A stretch of 64,000 nucleotides of DNA from a virus (IMGVR_UViG_3300025840_000015:1-64000), one strand, 5' to 3'. Positions 54,956-60,483 are shown, counted from the first letter of the stretch. A program made the numbers and translations. The notes: generated by a model not told the origin, from the sequence alone.

Positions 54956-54984
54956 AGTATAGAGGCAAAGGGAGCAGGGGTCAA
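54956..54984 (-). promoter_or_regulatory. sigma70 promoter for the 95-residue gene
   Basis: Minus strand TTGACC, 17 bp, TATACT, 30 bp before the ATG. Confidence 0.78.
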
Positions 54985-55001
54985 CCTGCCCCCCGTAGGG
55001 A

Positions 55002-55175
55002 TCAGACCGTCTGATCCTTAATGGCATCATGTACCTCTCCCAGCATGTCATACCAACGGGTTAGACCTTTTTGACCCATTTCGTGCCCTTTGGCGGACAG
55101 GAGCGCGATTCGGATCGTATCCCAATCGCCTGCGGCAAGGGTGACGGTTTTGTTTTTGGTGGTGGTGGTGCTCAT
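55002..55175 (-). CDS. Small hypothetical protein (57 aa)
   Basis: MSTTTTKNKTVTLAAGDWDTI then RIALLSAKGHEMGQKGLTRW and a helical end. The stop codon lies in the 15-bp palindrome ATCAGACCGTCTGAT (55001-55015). The leader has the GCGGG hairpin. Function unknown. Confidence 0.75.
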   Translation of the reverse strand: MSTTTTKNKTVTLAAGDWDTIRIALLSAKGHEMGQKGLTRWYDMLGEVHDAIKDQTV

Positions 55176-55191
55176 CAGTCTCGGGTGTGGT

Positions 55192-55208
55192 GCGGGTTCC
55201 TGTCCCGC
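55192..55208 (-). promoter_or_regulatory. Leader hairpin GCGGG-ACAGGAA-CCCGC
   Basis: Identical to 54032-54048 and, like it, ends 16 nt before the ATG of its gene. Confidence 0.6.
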
Positions 55209-55230
55209 TTGAGCATATCCTACATCAGAA

Positions 55231-55251
55231 GGGGGGATCCGTCATCCCCCC
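55231..55251 (-). terminator. G6/C6 hairpin after the 220-residue gene
   Basis: GGGGGGAT-GACGG-ATCCCCCC on the minus strand, 13 bp beyond the stop; tail TTCTGATG is not a real U-tract. Confidence 0.55.
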
Positions 55252-55264
55252 CAGTGGACGGTGG

Positions 55265-55927
55265 TCAGACCGTCACAATCCTGTCTGCCTTTTTCTTTGC
55301 TGTTCCATGCGACGGAAAACATACAATAACGTTACGGTCGGAGTTAGCACAAATGCCGCAAGTTGCACATGTAACATTATCATGAATCTTTGCAGGGCAG
55401 ACTACACATTTGCGACCGTTGGTTGTTGTGAAGAACCGGCGCGATTCTGTGGAGGGAACAACAGCAACGGCAGGGATTCCGTGCTCTGTCATCACTTTAT
55501 CAGCAACCTCTACAGACTCACAGGATGCAGAGATTGTGAAACCTTTGCTGTTTGCTTCCTTGATAATTTCAAGGTTCTCAGTGTTGAGAACGTGGTGAGT
55601 GTAAGTGTAACCTTTGCGCCCTTTGTTTGCTGCCACCAGATCAGCAACACTGGCGCGATCGATGTTCCCATCAACATGGGGCAGATCACCGGATACGTTG
55701 TGGCGCCAGATCTGACCGCGTGCAATCCGGCGAACCTTAGAGAGGAATTCCTCCCATACAATGCCGGTTTCGGATACCTTGCGCCATGCCGCGCCCTGGA
55801 AGTGGAATTTGGCGTAGCACGCTTCCGCCATGGGGCAGGTAGCGGGGCAGGATGCCTGTTCAGTGGTGCTGGCAGGGATCCTGCCAAGTTGGGCGTTGCT
55901 GCTGGCGGGGTTGAAAGAGACGCGCAT
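55265..55927 (-). CDS. Phage protein with CPATCPMAEACYAK cysteine motif (DUF7227-like)
   Basis: 220 residues. ASCPATCPMAEACYAKFHFQG near residue 25-45 is a C-x-x-x-C-x-x-x-x-x-CYA motif typical of a widespread phage/plasmid family (as I recall, DUF7227) usually beginning with a short STGNSK-like stretch. A second cluster, KCVVCPAKIHDNVTCATCGIC near 175-195, gives up to five further Cys, suggesting a metal site. The middle (YTYTHHVLNTENLEIIKEANSKGFTISASCES, split) has a TIM-barrel-like feel. Enzymatic role unknown. Monocistronic, ending at a G/C hairpin. Confidence 0.8.
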   Translation of the reverse strand: MRVSFNPASSNAQLGRIPASTTEQASCPATCPMAEACYAKFHFQGAAWRKVSETGIVWEEFLSKVRRIARGQIWRHNVSGDLPHVDGNIDRASVADLVAANKGRKGYTYTHHVLNTENLEIIKEANSKGFTISASCESVEVADKVMTEHGIPAVAVVPSTESRRFFTTTNGRKCVVCPAKIHDNVTCATCGICANSDRNVIVCFPSHGTAKKKADRIVTV

Positions 55928-55958
55928 TGGTGTGGTTGCGACTGATCAAACAATAACA

Positions 55959-55984
55959 GGGGGGAGAGCGCCTGCCAACCCCCC
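55959..55984 (-). terminator. G6/C6 hairpin after the 159-residue gene
   Basis: GGGGGG and CCCCCC arms with a 14-nt loop on the minus strand, 13 bp beyond the stop codon. Confidence 0.45.
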
Positions 55985-55997
55985 TAGTGGACGGTTA

Positions 55998-56477
55998 TCA
56001 GATCGCCACACCATCCTGGCGAAGGCGATCCACAAGACGGGATGCCATGGCGCCACAATGGGGGCACTTTGTGGCGTATTTGATCTCTGATTTAATTTTA
56101 TGATCTTTCACCCGTGCGAACTTATAACGATAAACTTTGCTAAGTGTAAGCATTGCCTGCCTTTTTGTAATGTCGTTTTCATCAATCTCACGGTAGATTG
56201 TCACCAGATTGTGATAGGACAGGGTAGGATTACGGCGGATTTGATTCAATCGTGAAACTGCAAGTTTGGCGAATACTGCATCACCAGTAGTTTCAGTGAC
56301 TACATCAATCAGATAATCGTGAAAAGCAATAAGTTCTTCTTCTTTCTTTTGCTGCTGTTCTTTCTGTTCTTCCTCTTTCTTGATTGATTCGATCTGGGAG
56401 GTAATTTCCCGGAAAGATTCCACGAACTGCTTCTGCAGTTCGTTCAGGTTTGCGGTGAGAGTTTGGAGGTCGCTCAT
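55998..56477 (-). CDS. Coiled-coil protein with C-terminal CPHC motif (159 aa)
   Basis: MSDLQTLTANLNELQKQFVE opens a coiled coil rich in Glu/Gln/Lys (about 30-60), followed by a helical core (FAKLAVSRLNQIRRNPTLSY) and an end ATKCPHCGAMASRLVDRLRQ that has one C-x-x-C, so a zinc site would need dimerisation. The upstream in-frame region is not used: the ATG at 56477 begins after the leader and fits the gene spacing of this region. Function unknown. Confidence 0.75.
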   Translation of the reverse strand: MSDLQTLTANLNELQKQFVESFREITSQIESIKKEEEQKEQQQKKEEELIAFHDYLIDVVTETTGDAVFAKLAVSRLNQIRRNPTLSYHNLVTIYREIDENDITKRQAMLTLSKVYRYKFARVKDHKIKSEIKYATKCPHCGAMASRLVDRLRQDGVAI

Positions 56478-56619
56478 TGTTCTGGGTTGGGGTGGAATCG
56501 GATCCGTTTGTCCGATGGGCACAGTATGCCCCGGCAAGACGGGGCAGATCAACCAACCCTGTGCCACTACCAGAACCGTCCACAAGGGCGTTGTAAGGTC
56601 TTAAAATGCTCTATTGTAT

Positions 56620-56680
56620 GGGGACAATCGAAAGAGGGGAGGGGTATCCCTGTAGACGACAATACATCGCCACCGCCCCT
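56620..56680. ncRNA. Structured element B (paralogue of element A)
   Basis: GGGGACAATC, GAGGGG, GGGGTATCCC, TCGCCAC and CGCCCCTGC in the same order as element A at 54451-54526, with diverged linkers. AGGGG/CCCCT outer pairing, AGGG-GTAT-CCCT and TGTA...TACA hairpins are possible. A plus-strand promoter TTGTAA-17-TTGTAT (56591-56619) lies directly upstream. Confidence 0.45.
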
Positions 56681-56707
56681 GCCATAAAATAATTGTTTCA
56701 ATATGTT

Positions 56708-56738
56708 AAAAAAAAGGATCCCGCACCACCAGGATCCT
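56708..56738 (-). terminator. Intrinsic terminator of the candidate small RNA
   Basis: Minus strand AGGATCC ... GGATCCT around a 10-nt loop followed by T8. Confidence 0.85.
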
Positions 56739-56878
56739 CTAGACTCCAATCACCAGATACGCTATACCCATATTTTATCTTAACGTTCTCGCAGAGTGAC
56801 TTTTTTTTTCTTTACAATGTGGGCAAACTCCTTCCCACACGGATAACTTTATTTTAGAGAGGCAAATCCCTTCCTCTT
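56739..56878 (-). ncRNA. Candidate small RNA with twin GGA-loop hairpins
   Basis: Begins about 7 nt after the -10 box at 56885-56890 and ends at the terminator. Two tandem hairpins have 10-nt loops AAGGGATTTG (stem AGAGG/CCTCT, 56858-56877) and AAGGAGTTTG (stem TGTGGG/CCCACA, 56818-56839). The stems differ in sequence but pair in both, while the loops are nearly the same. The region has no start codon with a good ribosome site except a 10-codon frame. AAGGAG in a loop mimics a Shine-Dalgarno. Confidence 0.6.
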
Positions 56879-56882
56879 AAGA

Positions 56883-57077
56883 TTATTGTATCATCCAATG
56901 TGGGTCATTGTCAAGTGCAACCCAGAAAAAGTTACGATTGTTTGCACTTCTTAAGAATAGTTTGTTGTTCACGATTTGTTCAATAATGCATACAGAATCG
57001 CGTGCCATTAAATTGGCGAATCTGTTTTTTGCTTTTGATGAAATCGGTTTGACTTGAATGGTTTCCATGATGTCCAT
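56883..57077 (-). CDS. Small hypothetical protein (64 or 61 aa)
   Basis: METIQVKPISSKAKNRFANLM, then CIIEQIVNNKLFLRSANNRN and WVALDNDPHWMIQ. Two Met codons three apart both fit. Its end overlaps the small-RNA promoter. Two TCTCG palindromes lie upstream. No family recognised. Confidence 0.72.
   Translation of the reverse strand: MDIMETIQVKPISSKAKNRFANLMARDSVCIIEQIVNNKLFLRSANNRNFFWVALDNDPHWMIQ
56885..56914 (-). promoter_or_regulatory. sigma70 promoter of the candidate small RNA
   Basis: Minus strand TTGACA, 18 bp, TACAAT, inside the last codons of the 64-residue gene and pointing away from it. Confidence 0.7.
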
Positions 57078-57089
57078 TGCAATGTGTTC

Positions 57090-57161
57090 ATTATAATGGA
57101 TGGTGATAATCTCGTCGAGATTGTGTGTGCCAATTGTTATGGTGTCACAATCTCGACGAGA
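57090..57161 (-). promoter_or_regulatory. Promoter with two opposed TCTCG palindromes
   Basis: TATAAT (57090-57095) 13 bp before the ATG of the 64-residue gene; 17 bp upstream the palindrome at 57110-57120 supplies TCGACG as -35. A second palindrome at 57151-57161 has the opposite central base (TCTCGACGAGA on the plus strand), 41 bp from the first and next to the 73-residue gene stop. Confidence 0.65.
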
Positions 57162-57171
57162 TCCTTTTAGA

Positions 57172-57393
57172 TCACTGCTTGACGAGAGTCAGTTGATTCT
57201 CACGCAGTGCATTGTTGAAAAACTTACCAACGCTACCATCAGAATTGATGGTTTCCGTCAGAGTCGAAATAAACTGTTCTGCATTAACCACACCGTAGGT
57301 ATAGTCTCGACCACCAGTAAAGGTGACGGTCACTTGATCATCGACAACATCAGAGATAGATTCGATGGCGGAAGAAGTGAACTTAGGGAACAT
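57172..57393 (-). CDS. KTSC-domain-like protein (73 aa)
   Basis: SSAIESISDVVDDQVTVTFTGG, split as S-x-x-I ... V-x-F-x-GG, then RDYTYGVVNAEQFISTL and GSVGKFFNNALREN match the KTSC domain: G-x-x-Y-x-Y-x-x-V, followed by S-x-G-x-F-N-x-x-(I/L)-R. Small single-domain KTSC proteins are common in phages; function unknown. Confidence 0.82.
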   Translation of the reverse strand: MFPKFTSSAIESISDVVDDQVTVTFTGGRDYTYGVVNAEQFISTLTETINSDGSVGKFFNNALRENQLTLVKQ

Positions 57394-57464
57394 GATTTAG
57401 AATTGTGTAAAGGAACAGATGGAGTCTTTAGGGCGCTGCCGTTCCCTGTGTGATCAGTCTAGCA

Positions 57465-57611
57465 TCAGAACTCGATGGTGTCTAGTGTAGGACAAACAGT
57501 TTCGCCAGATTCACAAGTGTCACTCCCATCACAGAGAACATCAAGAATTCGAAGGATTTCTGATCCATTGGAACCTTTGCGGAGTGCGTGGATGTAAAGT
57601 TCTTTAGTCAT
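57465..57611 (-). CDS. Small hypothetical protein (48 aa)
   Basis: MTKELYIHALRKGSNGSEIL then RILDVLCDGSDTCESGETVC. Start chosen at MTKEL because the longer frame begins in the leader. The 'G-x-N-G-x-E-I-L-x-I-L-D' motif occurs in small cyanophage proteins. Confidence 0.72.
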   Translation of the reverse strand: MTKELYIHALRKGSNGSEILRILDVLCDGSDTCESGETVCPTLDTIEF

Positions 57612-57681
57612 TGTTGCCTTTGGTTGACTCTGTAATTCTAAGGGCATGGCGGGGACATTGCTGCCCCCCTTGTGCCACTGC

Positions 57682-58188
57682 TCAGACTGTCATAAGGAGA
57701 GCAGGTTGTTCTGTAACGAAATCATACTCTTGGGTGTTAGTGTCACCCCAACCCAGTTTCCAACACTGCCATCCCAAACCAGGAGTAAACAGATAGCACC
57801 ATTCCTCTCCACAATCACCTGAGAGAAACTCATCGAAGTTGCTCATCCTAGGAGGAGCATCTTCACCTCGCTCACTATAATACAGTGGAGCAGGTTTTGC
57901 TTTTACTGGAGAATAGACCCACTGTTCATTATCAGTGGTGATATATTCTACAGTTCTGTTACCCTCAGAATCATAGATCTCTTTTTTGAGAGGAACAGAA
58001 TCCCAACGATGTGTGGTGTGCAACTGCCCCATATCACCACCGTTGATGAGTTCTTCTACCTGTTCTTTATACAGGTAGTTGTCAATAAGTTGGCGACCAT
58101 TGTGTTGAATGTAACCATCATAATGACAGTAAACACTAATGATTTGATCGGGTCCGAGAGCAAGACCGATGCGAGAGCGAGTTCCCAT
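57682..58188 (-). CDS. Conserved phage protein of the MGTRSRIG type (168 aa)
   Basis: MGTRSRIGLALGPDQIISVY followed by CHYDGYIQHNGRQLIDNY and LINGGDMGQLH is a recognisable family spread through T4-like and other phages ('MGTRS-x-I-G ... VYCH-x-DGY-x-x-HNG'). The C-terminus includes EEWCYLFTPGLGWQCWKLGW, Trp-rich. Function unknown. The promoter upstream (ATGACA-17-TACACT) is plausible. Confidence 0.82.
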   Translation of the reverse strand: MGTRSRIGLALGPDQIISVYCHYDGYIQHNGRQLIDNYLYKEQVEELINGGDMGQLHTTHRWDSVPLKKEIYDSEGNRTVEYITTDNEQWVYSPVKAKPAPLYYSERGEDAPPRMSNFDEFLSGDCGEEWCYLFTPGLGWQCWKLGWGDTNTQEYDFVTEQPALLMTV

Positions 58189-58225
58189 GGTGTGTTGGGT
58201 GAACTGAGATCAGTGTAGCAGGTTT

Positions 58226-58245
58226 GGGGGATGCTGTCATCCCCC
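58226..58245 (-). terminator. GGGGGATG/CATCCCCC hairpin
   Basis: Eight-bp stem with CTGT-type loop on the minus strand, 9 bp after the stop of the 58-residue gene; no U-tract. Confidence 0.5.
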
Positions 58246-58254
58246 TGTCAGGAA

Positions 58255-58431
58255 TCAGTAACTCAGATCCTCCAGATATTCTGTGAAGATTTCTGACACT
58301 TCATCCCATTGGGCGTCCGTCAGAAAACCGCACTGATCCTCCATCCAGTTGGAAACCATAGACCAGTCTGCATCCATCTCTTGGATGAACTGGGGCAGGG
58401 ACTGGAGAGCACTGATGAAATTAGAAGTCAT
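58255..58431 (-). CDS. Small acidic protein (58 aa)
   Basis: MTSNFISALQSLPQFIQEMD, then SNWMEDQCGFLTDAQWDEVS and EIFTEYLEDLSY. Its start is nested in the 3' end of the 44-residue gene, so the three genes at 58.25-58.74 kb are a coupled cluster. Function unknown. Confidence 0.72.
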   Translation of the reverse strand: MTSNFISALQSLPQFIQEMDADWSMVSNWMEDQCGFLTDAQWDEVSEIFTEYLEDLSY

Positions 58432-58555
58432 GGTCGGAGTTGAGTTCCTGTTGAAAGTCTAGCATGGATTCCTGCATTTCGGGGATGTCGAAGATCTCAC
58501 CCGGAGAATCCATGATCTCATTCCAGAGATCAGTGTCGATCAGATCAAATTCCAT
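58421..58555 (-). CDS. Small acidic protein (44 aa)
   Basis: MEFDLIDTDLWNEIMDSPGE, IFDIPEMQESMLDFQQELNS. Overlaps both neighbours by about 11 bp. Highly acidic, which is usual for early phage proteins that bind host enzymes, but no target is known. Confidence 0.7.
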   Translation of the reverse strand: MEFDLIDTDLWNEIMDSPGEIFDIPEMQESMLDFQQELNSDHDF

Positions 58556-58739
58556 GAAGATTCTTAAGGTCTTGGATGGTGTGAGAGAGACCTGCCTTGC
58601 AGTATCCTACAGCATATGGGTAGGAACAGTCAAGATCACAGTCAGGTTTTGTTAGGTCTTGGGGACGTGCTGAGTATAGAACTTTTTGCATCCATTCCAG
58701 TTCCTGAATGATTTTTTCCAGTTTGGTTTTGTCGGTCAT
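58545..58739 (-). CDS. Small hypothetical protein (64 aa)
   Basis: MTDKTKLEKIIQELEWMQKV, then CDLDCSYPYAVGYCKAGLSH with four Cys, and a helical end. TTGCAT-17-GATGAT upstream is a weak promoter. No family recognised. Confidence 0.72.
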   Translation of the reverse strand: MTDKTKLEKIIQELEWMQKVLYSARPQDLTKPDCDLDCSYPYAVGYCKAGLSHTIQDLKNLHGI

Positions 58740-58818
58740 TGGAGTTGGGTTCCGAACAAACGAATCATCTCACGGATTCCGGAGGGATGCAACGTGCCAG
58801 TGGACAGTCTATAAAGTG

Positions 58819-58944
58819 TCACCTGCGATAGGGAGAACTCCACCATTTGCGGTATGCAGTGTAAAGAATCACTGCAGTCGAAACGATACCGACCAGACCC
58901 AGAACTGTCACAGGGTCGCCGGAGAAATCATAAGTGTCTGGCAT
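58819..58944 (-). CDS. Small membrane protein (41 aa)
   Basis: MPDTYDFSGD then one transmembrane helix (VTVLGLVGIVSTAVILYTAY) and a basic tail RKWWSSPYRR, predicting an N-out, C-in orientation. Could target the host membrane or thylakoid; no sequence link to a named photosystem subunit was seen. Confidence 0.7.
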   Translation of the reverse strand: MPDTYDFSGDPVTVLGLVGIVSTAVILYTAYRKWWSSPYRR

Positions 58945-58950
58945 AATGAA

Positions 58951-59103
58951 TCAAAAAAACGGATCAACTTCGCGAATTGTAACATCAACTTCCTCTCCAC
59001 CTTCAAGACCTAAAAGGTCTCTCCAGTCGAGTTTGTCAATGTCCAGATCATCATAACATGCAATGTCAAGTGTGACTGTGACTAAACGCTTTTGTGCTAG
59101 CAT
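58951..59103 (-). CDS. Small acidic beta-type protein (50 aa)
   Basis: RLVTVTLDIACYDDLDIDKL, then DWRDLLGLEGGEEVDVTIRE. Strand-helix-strand layout ('V-x-V-x-L-D ... W-x-x-L-L-x-L-x-x-G-E-x-V-x-V') recurs in small cyanophage proteins. Six bp before the membrane-protein gene. Confidence 0.72.
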   Translation of the reverse strand: MLAQKRLVTVTLDIACYDDLDIDKLDWRDLLGLEGGEEVDVTIREVDPFF

Positions 59104-59133
59104 GTGTCTTATGAGTATTGTTGATGTATTGTA

Positions 59134-59301
59134 TCATGCATAATGCTTATATGCAAGATCCTGATAGTCATTGTCACACCTATCATAATCCTCATCATTG
59201 TCGTCATAAGACTCAAGACGAGAATAATGTTCGTAGTATGAGTCTTCGTCAAGACAATGATCATTGATGGTGATGTAGTCGAGATCGTAGTCGTCGTACA
59301 T
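59134..59301 (-). CDS. Asp/Tyr-rich acidic protein (55 aa) under palindrome-bearing promoters
   Basis: MYDDYDLDYITINDHCLDED continues with SYYEHYSRLESYDDNDEDYD; about half the residues are Asp, Glu or Tyr. Such DNA-mimic-like composition is known for phage anti-host proteins, but that is an inference. Its leader has three TCTCG-type palindromes, one touching the start codon, and two promoters, so it is the most heavily regulated small gene in the window. Confidence 0.75.
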   Translation of the reverse strand: MYDDYDLDYITINDHCLDEDSYYEHYSRLESYDDNDEDYDRCDNDYQDLAYKHYA

Positions 59302-59302
59302 A

Positions 59303-59419
59303 ACTCGTCGAGATTCTACTGTTTACTTGTGTATTGTAGCATGATTCTCGTCGAGATACAACTAATTGCCTGATATATTCTCGTCGAGATCTCATACCAT
59401 ATATGTATAAAAACGTCAA
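59303..59419 (-). promoter_or_regulatory. Double promoter with three TCTCGTCGAGA palindromes
   Basis: P1: TTGACG-17-TATGAG (59391-59419), palindrome 59379-59389 directly after the -10. P2: TTGTAT-17-TACAAT (59333-59361), palindrome 59346-59356 in the spacer. Third, one-base variant at 59303-59313 in the ribosome-binding site of the acidic 55-residue gene. Confidence 0.75.
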
Positions 59420-59476
59420 GGAATTGTGTGGATTTGCAAATTTTTATGTCTGGATGTGAAGATTTTTGCCGGGCGC

Positions 59477-59525
59477 TTGACATTTTCGGCGTCTTGTGAT
59501 AGTGCGCACGCCAAACTCACAAGAC
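59477..59525 (+). promoter_or_regulatory. TTGACA box with 9-bp inverted repeat
   Basis: Plus strand TTGACA at 59477-59482, 17 bp, TAGTGC (weak -10). GTCTTGTGA (59491-59499) and TCACAAGAC (59517-59525) are perfect inverted arms around the -10, a classical operator layout. Confidence 0.5.
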
Positions 59526-59534
59526 CTGGGCACA

Positions 59535-59640
59535 TTACCATAAGATATAAGAGTTATTACCATAAGATACCAGGCACATTACCATAAGATATAAGAACCA
59601 TTATCATAAGATATAAAAGTTATTATCATAAGATATAAGA
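59535..59640. repeat. Five iteron-like repeats, exact 22-bp period
   Basis: Core TTA(C/T)CATAAGATA begins at 59535, 59557, 59579, 59601 and 59623. Between cores the sequence (TAAGAG-type) also largely repeats. A spacing of exactly two DNA turns places all sites on one face of the helix. Confidence 0.92.
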
Positions 59641-59774
59641 GTTCAAAACCCTTTATTTATACAATTTAACTTCATTTTAATCTCTTATATCCTGATTTCA
59701 ACAAAAAATGCCCAAAAAAGCACTGTTACAATATAAATTACATACATACAATACAGTTAAACACTATTGCCCCA

Positions 59775-60479
59775 ATGTCAGGCGCCATTTACCTCATAAT
59801 CAACAAACAAAATGGACACAAATACATAGGAAAAACCACAGATTCAATAGATTCTGCCTGGAAAGAGCATATTATCCTATCAAATCGTATGGATAGGAAT
59901 CCACTACATCTTGCTCTTCGTAAGTATAAACCTCACATGTTTTTACTTAAACCAATAGAGGATGTAGATAATAATTTAGATGAAAGATATGATTATTGGT
60001 TAGATAGATATAATCCAGAATACAATTCTAACTCCTTTACTGATGAGAATACTGAAGTTAAAACAATTGAAGTAAAGAAAGAAATAGTTTCTACCCCCAA
60101 AAAGAAGTCTAAAAGACCAGAAAAAACCAAGGGATACACAATACAAGGTATGAATCTGGCAACTGGTGAGATTAGAACATGGGAATCTGCCAGGGAGGCA
60201 GCACGTGATATTACTGGTGATGCAAAGAAGAATTCAAATATATTACGATGTGCTCGTAATGGATATAAGTATTATGATCATGTATGGAAAATTATTGAAG
60301 ACTTTAGATTCAGAAAAGTGAAGGCGGTAAATAGAAAAACATGGCAGGAATTTCACTTTGACAATATAGCAGATGTATTTAAAAAGACCGGTGTTAAAAG
60401 AGATCCACGTTTAAAGAAAGTATTAGAAAGTAATGGTAGATTAACATGGAAAGGATATATGTGGTTCTATACGGAGTAA
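59775..60479 (+). CDS. GIY-YIG nuclease-like protein with NUMOD-type DNA-binding modules
   Basis: 234 residues. AIYLIINKQNGHKYIGKTTDS (split AIYLI ... KYIGKT) is the GIY-YIG pair at 4-8 and 16-21, followed by a helix with AWKEHI and by NPLHLALRKYKP. After a Lys-rich linker come two modules of the type G-x-x-(T/W)-x-(S/F)-x-x-A-A (GEIRTWESAREAARDITG; YYDHVWKIIE) and a related C-terminal copy (WQEFHFDNIADVFKKTG ... WKGYMWFYTE). This is how phage free-standing homing endonucleases look. One of only two plus-strand genes; it may spread by itself or act as an associated nuclease. Confidence 0.85.
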   Translation: MSGAIYLIINKQNGHKYIGKTTDSIDSAWKEHIILSNRMDRNPLHLALRKYKPHMFLLKPIEDVDNNLDERYDYWLDRYNPEYNSNSFTDENTEVKTIEVKKEIVSTPKKKSKRPEKTKGYTIQGMNLATGEIRTWESAREAARDITGDAKKNSNILRCARNGYKYYDHVWKIIEDFRFRKVKAVNRKTWQEFHFDNIADVFKKTGVKRDPRLKKVLESNGRLTWKGYMWFYTE

Positions 60480-60483
60480 ACAA

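Larger units (their letters stand above)
56478..56882. other. Gene-free interval: hairpin leader, element B and a candidate small RNA
   Basis: 405 bp with no convincing gene. From right to left on the minus strand: a promoter at 56885-56914 and a ~170-nt candidate RNA to a terminator at 56708-56738; element B at 56620-56680; then a leader with the hairpin TGCCCCG / CGGGGCA at about 56526-56545 before the 159-residue gene. Confidence 0.7.
59302..59774. other. 473-bp regulatory interval between divergent gene blocks
   Basis: No gene. Contains the palindrome promoters (left), an IR-flanked TTGACA box, five 22-bp repeats, and an AT-rich end with a minus-strand TATAAATA at 59654-59661. A small frame at 59708 overlaps the nuclease start and is not credible. 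Confidence 0.85.

Noticed and set aside
56739-56882. Zinc-finger peptide G-I-C / G-V-C-P-H-C
   Set aside because: No start codon in frame after the upstream stop, only one C-x-x-C, and the repeated bases fit hairpin loops better.
58819-58944. Photosystem or high-light-inducible protein
   Set aside because: Single helix without the Hli E-x-x-N-G-R motif or similarity to a photosystem subunit.
59535-59640. CRISPR-like array
   Set aside because: Repeats are contiguous with almost constant 'spacers' of 9 bp; no unique spacers, so iteron-like repeats rather than CRISPR.
59708-59896. Plus-strand frame starting MPKKALLQYK
   Set aside because: It overlaps the GIY-YIG gene out of frame for most of its length and has no ribosome site.
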